Source: Polyporus tsugae (Eukaryota; Basidiomycota; Agaricomycetes; Polyporales; Polyporaceae). From it: DNA of 64,000 bases. Both the position numbers and the translations under genes were made by a program. The DNA lies in NCBI GenBank assembly GCA_024305745.1, contig JAHRBS010000014.1, forward strand, positions 1,247,501 to 1,311,500, written 5' to 3'. Below, piece after piece: positions 34,901-46,020 of this stretch. Each line of letters opens with the position of its first letter. Positions within the stretch are counted from its first letter, which is position 1. The notes below the pieces were generated by a model. That model worked only from the letters and a program-made list of their open reading frames with translations. It ran no database searches and had not been told where the DNA came from.

Positions 34901-35727
34901 CTCTTCGCCTGGATTGTTGCAATCTCCTCCTCACTGAATCCTGTTTCTGCCAATTGTGCGGACCATGTTGGTGGCAAACCGGAGAAACTATGCCAACGCG
35001 TCAGCATTGATGGACCGGCATCCGTCGAAGATCAGAGATGAGGAGGCCGTGCATATTGTGGCGGCATGGGAGGACCGCTGAACGACTTGAGCACAAGTCG
35101 CGTATGCAGCGTCCATGCCGCGGATCTTGCATCCCTGCGAGTGGCGGTCGCTCGCTACTCCACGGGATGGTTGCAAGGTGAATGGGAGAAGAAATTACGC
35201 ACCCTTCATCAACATGGATGTTGTGCTATAGCAGGTGGGATGAGGGAGAGAATGTGGGGGAAGGGAGTAGTGCTCACCTGGAAGTTCCACGGGAGGGATA
35301 TGGACGGGTCATCAACAGGCTGTGGAGGAGGTAAAGGCTCTGAGCTGGCAGAATAGCTAGAATCTGCAGTCTTTGGAGTCTTTGGACGTCTGCCGAAGGA
35401 GGAGAACTTGAAAAGGCCCTTGCGAGAGCTGGCGGATTCGGGGAAGTTTGAGGTAGTTGAATACGGGGAGACGGTGATGCGACTGGGAGCATAGGACGGG
35501 GTTGGAGAGGGGCTCCTGGTGAGGGTGGCATATTGGGCAGAGAGAGGTGTCTGAGGCTGTGAAGGAGAGAGGGAGTCGGGAGAGAGGGAATTTCCGAGCG
35601 AGCGAAGAGAAGGATTGGGCAGGTAGTATGGGTCTTTGGGAGGGAGCGGAGGAGGCTTAGGGCCGGCAGCGAACTTGAAGACCTTGAGGGACGAGAAACG
35701 GGAGTTCTGCTTGCTCGACGTCGTCAT
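31969..35727 (-). CDS. PAK/STE20-type protein kinase with CRIB domain (1104 aa, 6 exons)
   Basis: A Cdc42/Rac-responsive Ser/Thr kinase. In transcript order the exons are 35727-35278, 35225-35203, 34987-32695, 32642-32449, 32391-32166 and 32097-31969. The intron after exon 2 is 215 bp and that after exon 4 is in-frame (57 bp). The CRIB/p21-binding motif ISLPWNFQ-HNIHVDEG-FSGLPPTW spans exons 1-3 (residues about 143-170). A long disordered Ser/Pro linker follows. Kinase domain, residues about 800-1065: glycine loop GESGSV (814-819), VAIK Lys842, HRDVRSDN (Asp939, Asn944), VYLQSKGIAHRD, and APE as YWQAPEV. DFG is replaced by DFS (Asp957 kept). The start was chosen at MTTSSKQN; an upstream in-frame Met exists. 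Confidence 0.88.
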
Positions 35728-36592
35728 CGTTGTCGGCGGCGCCCCCGGCGGCGGAGACAAAAGGAAGTGGAGGGGGCGGACAAACCGAGAGTAAACAACC
35801 CAAGCCAATTCACAGGGTCCTGGCCGCCCATCAACAACAACACTTATCAAACACTAATAACTGTCTTACTCGTGTTGTGTTGACCCGATCTAGTCCGCAT
35901 TAATCCACTTCTTACTCCGACTGTTATGCGGAATACAAAGCGGGGCTTCGATCTGTGCTCTGATGTTTTGATTTCCATCTGCAGCGACCACACGACAGGT
36001 CTGGACATCACCCGGCAGTCACTAAGTACTCCAGGCTGGACCGCAAACCTGACAACACCTCGTCCACCATCTCCTCATCTCTTTGCCATAAATATCACAC
36101 AAGTATCACTCCTGGTGCCTTGTGTCGTCCCCCGCCTGCGCTCGTCGTTATCGATCATCCCTTGCTAGTGAAAAGGTGGAAGAGCAACTGTACCACTACT
36201 AAGTGTACTTGCAAGTTACGGTGAGCAAAGGGCACACATGTACAGAATCCGCGCTCCCGTTGTGATTTCAGACAGTGAAACCGGCTGAGTATGACTTCAA
36301 GTTGGGCTCATGTATGATACATGTAAATGTTTCCCCCCACCCATGGTGCTATTGTCGAGTCCGAACCCTTGGTCGAAGTCTTCGTCAAGGTGACAAGTGG
36401 TGAGTTTTCTCACCGTCAACGTCCAGGCTGGACCCTTTCGAAAAGTGTTCACGGGGATGGTCGTAAGATCGTCAAGCTCTTGCTTCTGTCGTCGATCCCG
36501 ATCTCCGACGCGTGCGAATGGGATGCACACCATCGACTCGTGCCACATCGGAGTCGGTGACATCCGCATCGAGGCTCGTCGACGTCGAGCAC
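35728..36592. other. Kinase upstream region and left flank of the transposon
   Basis: No gene recognised. The first part is the promoter side of the kinase gene. Short open frames near 36327-36600 have no domain and may be an older sequence interrupted by the transposon. Confidence 0.5.
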
Positions 36593-36594
36593 TA

Positions 36595-36619
36595 CAGTAG
36601 ACACCCTCTTAACGCATAC
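36595..36619 (+). repeat. Left terminal inverted repeat of the pogo element
   Basis: Starts CAGTAGACACCC and ends GCATAC. It is the exact reverse complement of 39120-39144 and follows a TA dinucleotide. Confidence 0.95.
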
Positions 36620-36831
36620 TTCTCATAACGCATAACCCCTTATAACGCATGGCTCGAGGCCTTTCCCGACTTGGGGAAGGGGGGAAAACGCATAATCCCC
36701 TGATAACGCATACGCATACCCCTTCGGGCCGGGATAAAGGCATACCTGGACGTTATGTAATTTCAATTGTTGGGCACATACGGTGCTGCGGTTGAATAAA
36801 ATTGTTCCTTAATCCCCTGTCGCTCCTCCCT

Positions 36832-38967
36832 ATGGCCCCGAAAGCGATCGAAATCCTCAAAAGAGGGCTTAAGGTCCTAGAAGCCACTTTTGCATTGCGA
36901 AAATCTCAACTCCTTGCTCGTCGCGCCGAGAACAAATCGATCACCTCCGAAGACGAGCGATGGCTGGATGAGGAAGGGAACCTCGTCGATGAACATGTCG
37001 CTGTGGATGTGCTCGAGAAGGCTTCCGACTTCGAGAAGGCAATCGATGCGCTCCCGGAGCAGCAACAAGCAGCAGTCACCCGACTCCGCGAGATGGCGTT
37101 AAAGGAGGAGTCCGAAGAGAAGTCTGTCAGCGGCAAAAGGAAGCGTACGTGGCACATCAGTGTGAGCGCTGCAGTGATTGATTTCTCGCTTTTACAAAAG
37201 GTCCCGAGAATCTCAAGACGACAAAAGGCCAGTCGAAGAAGAAGGAGGGCTCCGAGACAGCGGAGAAGAAGAAAAGGGACAATTCGACGAACGAGGAACG
37301 GGTCGAGGCCCTCGACTGGCACTACGCCAATGGGAAGAACCAGACTCGCACTGCGGCGCACTTCGCGAAGAAATGGAAGAGGGATATCAAGCAGCCTCTG
37401 ATCTCGAAATGGCTGAAGGAGGAGGCGATGTGGCGGGAGCGGCTCGCTGACAGCACTCGAGCTGGAGACAGGTCGGCGAAGAGGCTTAGGCAGACACAGC
37501 ATCCAGAGATTTCGGATGCAATGGATCTTTGGGTGTCGACCGCGATGTCGAAGGGCATTCTGCTTACCGGCGAGGTGCTTCGCCAGAAATGGAGACAGTT
37601 CGCGGTCCACGTGGGGGTCCCCGCAGATGACCAGCTCGAGTTGAGCAACGGCTGGCTGGACCGGTTCAAGAAGCGTCATGGATTGAGGGATATCAGACGC
37701 CACGGTGAGGCAGCCTCAGCGAACATGGCAACTGTGGAAGCGGAGCGCCTCCGAATCCAGAATCTCATCAGGGATGGTGGCTACCAGGCCCGAGATATCT
37801 TCAATATGGATGAAACCGGCCTGTTCTATCAGTGAGTGCGCAATTAATTCATTGCATATTTTTGCGCTAAGTTTAGTCGACGGCGGCAGGATGCCCCCCG
37901 ATCGTGGACTCGCTGACAAGCCGGGCGCGGGCATGAAAGGGAAGAAGACTCGCCTTACATACGCATTCACGGTGAACGCAGACGGCAGCGAGAGGCGACC
38001 AGCCTTCGTCATCGGCAAGTCGAAGAAGCCCCGATGCTTTGTCGGCAAGACGGGCGAGCAACTGGGTTTTCGCTATCGTAACAACGCGAAGGCTTGGATG
38101 ACCGCAAACCTGTACCAGGAATGGTTGTCGAACTGGGATCAAGAACTTGTCGCGAAGAATCATAGGCCGATTCTACTTCTTCAGGACAACTTTAGTGGTC
38201 ACATTCCCCCACCAGACCTCCGCGCCATCCGTGTTGAGAATTTCGAGCCGAACCTCACGTCACATGTCCAGCCAAACGATCAAGGGATCATCCGTTGCTT
38301 CAAGGCTCATTATCGCGCGAAGTTCATCGAGCGCGCTATCAACCGTTACGACTCGAATGTTCCCCCAGCCGACATCTACAACATTGATCAACTCCAGGCC
38401 ATGCGACTCGCCGACGCGGCTTGGCGGGAGGTGGATACGACGACAATCCGTCACTGCTGGCGCAAGGCGGGGATCCTGCCGCCCGATCTTGAATCTCCCC
38501 CGATCGCCACCCCACGCGTTCCCATCTCATCCCTCATTCACGACACTCCCGCCGCTGATCCAGTGGCCGAAGCCGAGAAGGAAGTCGAGCACGCGCTTGA
38601 CGGCCTCTGCGCAAGGGGCACTCTTCAAGCATCCAACAAGATGAGCATCGAGAGGCTCCTCAACCCGGAGGAGGAGGCAATCGACCTGGACATCACTGAC
38701 GCCGAGATCTTGGAGGCTGTCCGGGAAGCAAGGGCGGTCGAGGACTCAGGTGAGCCCGAAGACGATGGACCCGTCGTCGAGCCTCCGACGCGCTCGGAAG
38801 TCCTGGAGGCTGCCGGCCTCCTTACCCGGTTCCTCGATGTGACAGATGATCCAGTTGCGCGCAAGTTGGAGGGTGTCTTGGCAATGTTTACGCGACAGAT
38901 TCGGATTGGTATACAGCGCGATATGGTCCCTACTGAAATCACTGACTTCTTTGCACGTACTAGATAG
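36832..38967 (+). CDS. pogo-family DDE transposase (673 aa, 3 exons)
   Basis: Cuts and moves the surrounding element. The exons are 36832-37144, 37201-37831 and 37890-38967, with 56- and 58-bp introns. The N-terminus is a charged helix. A psq-type helix-turn-helix (ERVEALDWHYANGKNQTRTAA...LISKWL) follows, then a CENP-B-type DNA-binding domain (ISDAMDLWVSTAMSKGI, LSNGWLDRFKKRHGL). The DDE_1 catalytic domain has Asp308 (FNMDETGLFYQ), Asp414 (ILLLQDNFSGH) and Asp445 (QPNDQGIIRCFK). All three acidic residues are present and no frame break is seen, so it looks functional. The C-terminus is acidic with a possible leucine-rich helix. Confidence 0.93.
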
Positions 38968-39119
38968 ACTAGTCTAGTTAGACCACCTATGTACGAACGA
39001 CTCCACCACATGGTGGGCGCCTATAATCAGAAGTCTCGTCCCTTGGTGGGCGCCTAATATCGACGCCTCCCATAACCCATGACCCCTAATAACACATACC
39101 ACGGACCCCTTCCCGAGGG

Positions 39120-39144
39120 GTATGCGTTAAGAGGGTGTCTACTG
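39120..39144 (-). repeat. Right terminal inverted repeat of the pogo element
   Basis: The exact reverse complement of 36595-36619. It ends GGGTGTCTACTG and is followed by TA. Confidence 0.95.
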
Positions 39145-39146
39145 TA

Positions 39147-40729
39147 CTGGAGCCCTGCAAACTATCGGCCCAGTGTCAAGTCGCATGCCTTTCACAATCT
39201 ATTCCGGTGTTGTCCTGTCAAGGTGGACGTGCGCTGCCAAGTATTCAACAATGTGACATGCCAACGTATGCAACCGGTAGATCAACAGGTGCGCCTCAGC
39301 TTCGAGTACGGCCTATTCAGCAGCGCTGACAGCGGCCGTCTTTGTGGGCGTTTAACAGTCGTCTTGTCAACAAAGTCCTGTTCCAGAGAACGATGGGGAG
39401 ATGCCTCGCCGACTCCTGACGTTATTATCACCTCTTCTCCACCCTCAGCAGCATTCCCTGTCCTGGGGAGGTATCGTGGCAGCAGGTCCAGTTGGTATCG
39501 GTCGGTGGAGACCTGAAACAAACTAGGTTCTCTGGTCTAACTCTGCATTCGAAAAGTAGTGAATGCTCTGACGGTGATTTGTTACTCGACTTGAGATGCT
39601 ATCATGGAGGCCTGATTCTACCAAGGGAAGTTATGATTGGTGTGATTGTTCGCAATTGACTCTGACGATACCGATCTCTCCCGAATCTCACGCAGTTGTC
39701 CTGTGGGATTACATTCAGGGAAACCACATCTCTTCTCTTCGATAGCCGAGTGCAAGAAGCCGCAGACGGGCGAGGACCAATGACTATGAAGTTCGCTCTC
39801 GCCGCGCAATAGCAATATGTACATACACGCCCATGCATGGCAAATGGCCGTCAGATTTCGATAGACCCGCGGGGAGACAGCTGGGCGACGACGGACGGGA
39901 CGTCAAAAATCGATAGGCCATGATTCTGAAGGCGCTGGCCATTGGATTCCCAATGTTTGAGGGGATCGAATCCCAAGCAGGGACTGGTACCACTGATTTA
40001 TCATCAGGATGCTGCCGAGCCAAGCCGAGCCAGCGAATTGGAAGGAGCAGGTCAAGCCATTGGAAAGAGGTTGTCTTCATGGGGAAACTGATTTTTGATG
40101 GCGAGCCCGTTGATTCCCAACGGCATCAAAAGCCACCACTACTAAGTACTTACATAGCTTTGCTCGTCGTGTCGCGGAACACCGCCACGGAGCCGCTGGG
40201 GCCCCTCCTGACCTGAGCCCACTGAGAATTCCGGGAAAATTCGAACTGGTATGTTTCGTCTTTTCACTGAATCGTAAAGAGCACAGGGGACTTGCGAGGA
40301 GTAGGTGCTGGGGAGGGAGGAGAAAGGCGCCGGAGTCGGCTACCGAAAAGGGATTCTCGGGAAAATAGCGAGAATCGGGTTTCGTAACCCTGCAGCTGGC
40401 TATAGTCGTAGCCAGTTGCAAGCGGGAGATGCGCCTCTCATGGCACAGGAGCCGCTCTTGCTTGGCAGGGTGTATACTTGTGAATACACGCGAGCGACCA
40501 CCCACGCCAGGTGCTGAACGAGAAGACCTGCCTAACTCCTCGAGGTAACCTTTCCTTTTCTCTTGCACATATATACAAATATCGGATTTGGCATGCTTGT
40601 TCTCCATCGAGTCATGCCAGGCCTCCCTCAAGGGTCACCGGTCAATCCGGGGTCCAAATGGGTCGAAACGTATGGATTTATTTAGACACCTCCCTGCCAA
40701 TCGTCGCACAGAGTTCAATCTAATCCCCA
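39147..40729. other. Right flank of transposon and GMC upstream region
   Basis: About 1.6 kb with no recognised gene. Scattered open frames below 100 codons lack splice continuity or domains. The promoter of the GMC gene is at its right end. Confidence 0.5.
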
Positions 40730-40735
40730 TATAAA
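40730..40735 (+). promoter_or_regulatory. TATA box of the GMC oxidoreductase gene
   Basis: TATAAA at 40730-40735 lies 66-71 bases before the start codon and is followed by a CT-rich leader (TTCTCTCCCTCTTCTCCTCTC), a typical fungal core promoter. Confidence 0.65.
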
Positions 40736-40800
40736 CTCGCGCTCGACGAAACGACTTCTCTCCCTCTTCTCCTCTCTAACGCTTCCCCGATTCGCACCCA

Positions 40801-43517
40801 ATGTCCCAACACACGTTCGACCTTATTGTTGCCGGCGGTATGTCTCCTCTATCCCGTCTCAGTGCCTATCTCTTGACCGACACGCGAGTCGCAGGTGGTA
40901 CCAGTGGACTAGTCCTTGCCAGCAGGTTGGCCACTGCCGATCCATCACTGAGCATTTTGGTCATAGAGGCTGGCCCTCCAACCTACGACGACCCATTGCA
41001 CCTCCAGCCTGCCCGGTACCCCTATCATCTTCGCCCTGAAAGCACGACAGTCAAGTTCAACGTCGGTCGAGAAAGCGTTGCCCTAGGCGGCCGTGCCCCT
41101 GTCGTACCATGCGGGCAGTGTTTGGGCGGGGGCTCTAGCGTCAACTGTACGTCCTGTTTCACCTGCCTCTCTGCGTCATCATATTTTGCCAGTAGTTCAT
41201 GCCTGGACGTATCTTTCCTGCATGAGCAGTCAGCATGTACACCCGTGCAGCAGCATCGGACTACGATGATTGGGCCACGGTGCACGGGAACCCGGGATGG
41301 AGCTCCAAAGACCTTCTTCCGCTTCTTCGCAAGGTACGCCGTCTTATCCATACTATCCGCTTTACCGCTCAGGGCATCGTCTTTGTCCTCCAGTGCGAGA
41401 CTTACGAGGTTGCGCCGGGGAAACCCACCCATGGTTATTCGGGTCCGTTGAAAGTGTCTTACGGTGGCGCGTTCCTGGAGGCTGCGAAGGAGTTCCTTGA
41501 TGTGGCCGCTCAGTACGACAGGGCCAGGGGCTTCACGGACGATATTAACGGCCTGTTCGAGACTAACAAGTACGGGGTGAGTATCTAGGATTCCTGATTT
41601 CCACCGGCTTCGCTGAACGACTCCTTGACAGAGATGGCAAAAGTAAACTTTCCTATATTGCAGATTTGGACGCAATACTGAATCGAGTTGACAATAGATG
41701 GATCGATTCCAAGGCGGGCGTTCGTTCTGATATCCCTCACCATTATATTTACCACCGGGACCTGAAGAATCTACACATATTGACTGGATATCACGTCAAA
41801 CGCGTCATCGTCAGGTAAGCAACAGGGCGTCGTAGGACGATCCGAACACAGAACTGGACTAGCTGACCTGCTTACACCCTCAGGGACGGGCGAGCGACTG
41901 GCATCGAATACATTCCCAACAAGCGTTTCCACCCGGACGCCAGACTAGAAGTCATTTCGGCGACGGCGCGGCGACTAGTGATTATTTCCGCGGGAACCTT
42001 CGGATCACCAGCAATCCTCGAGCGTTCTGGAATAGGCGGAAAGAAAGTGCTGAAGAAGGTCGGAGTGGAGCAGATTATCGATCTTCCGGGAGTGGGCGAG
42101 AATTACCAAGGTTGGTTCCAGTGGAGAAGCGGTGGGCGGCCCGGACGCTAACACGAGTATCTTGCTCAGACCACCAGACCGTCTTCCCCCCCTATGCTGT
42201 CGCGGAGGACACGGACACCCTAGACGGGATTGCCACAAACGACGAGGCGGAGCTCGAGAGTAGGCGTTCCGACGATCCTCGAGTTGCACTGTCTAAGCCG
42301 ATCCATTTCCAGAGTGGGGTGCCCAATGGGAGAAACAAAGGGACGGTTTGATGGCTCACAAGTCCGCTTTGTCCACATTTGTGGAATTTTCTTCGCAGCT
42401 GACTCGATCACGCACGCAGCGGCCTCGATGCCGGGGGAAAGCTACGCCCGTTTAAGGAGGACCTCGACGTTATCGGTGACGCATTCCGCAAACGGTGGCT
42501 CGAATACTATGTCCCCTCTCCCGACAAGCCCGTGATATGGTTCGGATTGGTTGCCCTGTACGAGCGCCACGTCCTCTCCGTGATACGTCAAACTGACCCA
42601 AGTTGCTTGGCGTTCCAGATATCTGGGCGATCGCTCACAGGTGCCTGTGAACAAAAGCTACGCTGTCGGATGGTATCTTCAGCATCCCACATCCATCGGC
42701 CGCCTCCACATTACGTCTCCTAATGATGTCGAAGCCCCGCTCGACTTCCACCCGGGGTACCTCGACAGGTAGATCGTTCTGCCTATGACGGTCCGCGACC
42801 CGTTCGTCAAGTAGCTCACAAACTTTACGTACGTACAGCCCAGAGGACATGGCCGTCCACAAGTGGGGCTACAAGATGTCGCGCGAGTTCGCCAGGCGAA
42901 TGCCTTCCTATCGCGGAGAAGTCGTCGGCGGACATCCAGTCTTCAGCGAGACGAGCCAAGCCGTGCCTCGGTTGCACGGTGGGCCCGTCCCGATATCAGC
43001 ACCGAAGTTCGAGTACACGGACGAAGACGAGAAGGCCATTGAAGATTACATTCGGCAGGCCGTCAGGACCGCATGGCATTCCGTATGTTTTTTTTTGTTT
43101 CCGTCCTTGTGATGCGCGTGCTGCCGCTTACCCCCCCTAGCTCGGAACGTGTGCGATGAAGAGCCGCGAGAAGGGCGGAGTCGTGGACTCGAGGCTTAAT
43201 GTGTATGGCGTGGACGGGCTGAAGGTCGCCGGTGAGTTTCTCATGTATATCCCTGTTCTCAGCGTGCGGGGCAACATGCTGACGGATTGCATGCGTGACA
43301 GACATGTCCATCTGCCCGAGCAATGTTGCTGCGGTAAGCATCCGGGATATTTTTACGTCATGAGCATGAGCCTTAATGTCCCTCATAGAACACCTACTCG
43401 ACTTCCATCGTCATCGGCGAGAAGGCCGCGGTGCTTATCGCGGAGGAGCTAGGTATTCCCATCGACGACGGCTCAACCTCCCAATTTTCTGGCACGTTCC
43501 CGAAGCCGAGACTTTGA
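40801..43517 (+). CDS. GMC oxidoreductase, alcohol-oxidase-like (617 aa, 15 exons)
   Basis: A flavoenzyme that oxidises an alcohol with O2, giving aldehyde and H2O2. The exons are 40801-40837, 40895-41146, 41230-41333, 41394-41576, 41632-41642 (11 bases), 41698-41814, 41884-42110, 42170-42259, 42313-42361, 42420-42557, 42619-42768, 42839-43082, 43141-43231, 43302-43333 and 43389-43517. The FAD dinucleotide motif is FDLIVAGGGTSGLVLA. GMC signatures: LGGGSSVNFSMYTR and ISAGTFGSPAILERSGIG. Catalytic pair: His533 (AWHSLGTCAMK) and Asn576 (SNVAANTYSTS). HYIYHRDL, the AEDTDTLDGI insertion and SYAVGWYLQHPTSIGRLHITS match methanol/alcohol oxidases. The C-terminus PRL is not a consensus peroxisomal signal. 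Every exon fits, so it looks functional. Confidence 0.93.
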
Positions 43518-43591
43518 ACACCTGAATGTACACCATAGATGTATTAACAGGTGTATTCTATATTCTGTACTACAAACGCGAATCACGACGG

Positions 43592-44945
43592 TCAACCAAT
43601 ACACCAGTTCCCCCCACCGCCCGCATGGCTTATCGAGTTCATCACTGCGCTCCAGTCGATGTCGTTCTCGCTGTTTCGCAGCATGTCAAACGGCATGACT
43701 ATGCAACTCCCCTCGATCCGCACAAGGTCCATTCATTGGCGGCGGCGCCATCGACATGCTGACCCAAGATCCCACCTGTCTTCTTGCTGCCCCGTCTCCA
43801 TTGCCGCAGATTGAACTTTGACAGGCCCGGAGAACGGGAACATCGACGATCCCTGCGGATCCGCGTTCACGAACGGGGTCGCCATCGAAGTCGAAGGTCG
43901 AGGTTGAGCTTCAAATCCCGCGCTGCTAATCTGGGTAGCATCGAATGGAGAGTTCCCCGCGAGCGGGAAGCCTCCAAGCCGGTACTTACAAGTCCACGGG
44001 AGGCTCTGGGATGGGAGCGCGGTCTCTCTTCCTAAACCTCTCGTCCCATCTTCCCGCTTTCCGGAGCGCGGCGAGGATGGTGAGGGCGCGCGACGCGGTG
44101 TCGGCTTCCCCCGCCCTCGCGCTCAAGTCCGAGTCGTGCGCCTGTCTGATCGCCGCCAGCATCTGCATCGCGCAGTATATGATGTCTAGGCACTCCTCCG
44201 CCTTCGACGAGGGCCACCGCGCCGTCGAAGACGAAGTACGCGTAGTGGAACAGGACGACAGGCACCTACGGCTCGATGCCCCATCGTGCGGCCTCCTCGT
44301 TGGCGTCGCAGAGGACGCGCACGGGCTCCATGGCCGTCTCAATGCAGCGCTCGCGGTTGGGGTTCTGCACGATGCTGTTCCCCGGGACAGAGCATAAAGG
44401 CGAGAGGATACGCGGCGCTTGCATGAGGTACGGCCTATGGAGGTTCATGAGACCCCAAAAGAAGAACGTGGCGGACGTGTGTCGCTGGTAGGTGATAGCG
44501 CGCTCGCGTGGGGTGGGGTCCTTCCGCGTCGTATGTGGTTGGCGCCAGTCAAGAGACGGGTGCCAGTGGAGTCTCGAGTGTCAAAGCTTCAGCTTCTTGT
44601 CCATCTAGAGAATAGTAGCGTAGGATGTGGGAACTATTCCGAGAGACTGGGGAGGGATTAGACTGAGTCAACTTAGATTTGCATTAACTCACCGACATTG
44701 GCGGTGACCTCGCCGGCCCGGGCAAGTTGCATGAGCGCGATGAATGAATGCTGGAAATGCACGTATGGGTTTTCCGAACCATCGCCGTGCACAGCACTAG
44801 GGATCAACTTGACACTGGCAAATGTTTTTGAAGGGGCGTACTTGCACCAGGATGTATAGGGTTTCGGACATAGGGAATAGCAACACTGACCTGTCTTCTT
44901 CGGGTGCATTCGACGCAACTCAGCCTCTACCGCCGCCTACTAGCT
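43592..44945 (-). pseudogene. Decayed fungal-specific transcription factor (middle homology region)
   Basis: The - strand reads pieces of a fungal Zn-cluster regulator. FQHSFIALMQLARAGEVTAN is followed by an intron, then DKKLKL, a TGA (44581-44583), and on in the same frame HSRLHWHPSLDWRQ...AITYQRHTSATFFFWGLMNLHRPYLM. Next come RERCIETAMEPVRVLCDANEEAARWGIEP, a TAG (44266-44268), and VPVVLFHYAYFVFDGAVAL. A frameshift leads to KAEECLDIIYCAMQML...LTILAALRKAGRWDERF. The end (MPFDMLRNSENDIDWSAVMNSI) closes with TGA at 43592. Two in-frame stops and a frameshift in conserved sequence mean a pseudogene. No Cys6 DNA-binding domain was found upstream. It converges on the GMC gene, 75 bp away. Confidence 0.75.
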
Positions 44946-45167
44946 GGTCTATTAAAAGGGTGGTCCGGCGGGCGGTGTTGTAAAACGCACGCAAAAGGCA
45001 GGACGCTGTGACGGCGGGCCTGCTCTTCATCGCAATCAATCGCTGAGACGAGCGAATAACAGAATCACGCGCCTTCTCGACCCGAATACGGCTGACCTCT
45101 TGTCCGATTTCCAGCCTCACTCCAACATCAACATGCCGACATATGCCGCGCATGCCAGCCCCCAGCA

Positions 45168-46020
45168 TATAAAGGCAGTCGTCCTCGCCCATCCTCTCTT
45201 GCCCCAGAACTCCCATGTTCACTTCTCCCTCTCCATCCTCTCCTAGGTGCGCCGGCGACTCGCATTGGTGTATGCTATGCGGGCTGTTGGTCGTACGCTC
45301 TATCGTGAGGGGCTGAACGTCGGACTGGGATGTTTCTCCCCCACATGTCCTCGCCGTCTGTCTCGGCGGTGGGGACGGGGCCTCTAGGCACCTCGCCATC
45401 GACGCGTATGTCGCCTTGCCCTCGTCTGTCATCTTTCCTTTAACTAACCCTCCATAATCAGACTGCGTTGGAGGTGCCCACTCACCAACCCTTCTCGGTA
45501 CGTCCGCTCGCATCCTTCTCGATGGTTGTCGCTCATCGTTGTGGTGGACAGGTTTTTCCTCCTTTCTCTCTTCTCTGTGGCGTGTTCACCATCATGGTGA
45601 CGGCACGTCACCATGGCTGACCCACCACCACGTACGTTCCTTCCATTCCTGAGTTCGCCGCGCAAGACAAAGCCTCATTACGCACCTCAACTCTAGCAAC
45701 CACCATGCACAGGTGTCAGCCGCCCCGTGGATGGTAAGCCCACCTGGTGGCTGTCGACGTTCGCGGCGCGTCGCACTCAGGCTCCCACCCTCTCCGCGAA
45801 TCACTTCACTGTGCCGGCGAGAGGTGGACGAGCCAACGCCCTTCCGGCACGGTCGCCTGTCGGGGACGGGCGACTCGGATTGTGCGGGGTGGGCGCGTCG
45901 CACTGCAAGGCTGAGCCTCCGACTAGTGAGTGTCTCCGACGTTCGGTGGTAGTCAGTTTGAGACTCACACAAATAATTCAAGTAGCGTGCGCCGGGATCT
46001 TCGAGACTGGCTGTGGATAG
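45168..46020 (+). other. Promoter-like start and unresolved spliced-looking sequence
   Basis: TATAAA at 45168 is followed by a CT-rich leader and an ATG at 45215 (33-codon frame MFTSPSPSSPRC..., to 45316). Several good splice signals follow (CATAATCAG, TCTCG/GTACGTCC, CCAC/GTACGTTCC, CAACTCTAG). A frame from about 45716 to 46020 has protein-like content (ARGGRANALPARSPVGDGRLG). I could not join these into one convincing gene. It may be a small secreted or signalling gene, or a relic. A 198-codon frame on the - strand (44920-45513) overlaps but looks fortuitous. Confidence 0.2.

Larger units (their letters stand above)
36595..39144 (+). mobile_element. pogo/Fot1-type DNA transposon, complete (2550 bp)
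   Basis: Perfect 25-bp terminal inverted repeats (36595-36619 and 39120-39144, outer bases CAGTAGACACCC) enclose one transposase gene. The element is flanked by TA on both sides (36593-36594 and 39145-39146), the target-site duplication of the Tc1/mariner-pogo superfamily. The left subterminal region holds five AACGCAT copies (36611, 36627, 36644, 36687, 36705). The right end has one exact copy in the TIR and degenerate ones. Perfect TIRs and an open transposase suggest recent insertion. Confidence 0.95.

Noticed and set aside
44920..45513. A 198-codon - strand frame as the N-terminal part of the transcription factor
   Set aside because: No Zn2Cys6 pattern, no helical linker and no continuity with the factor's recognisable exons.
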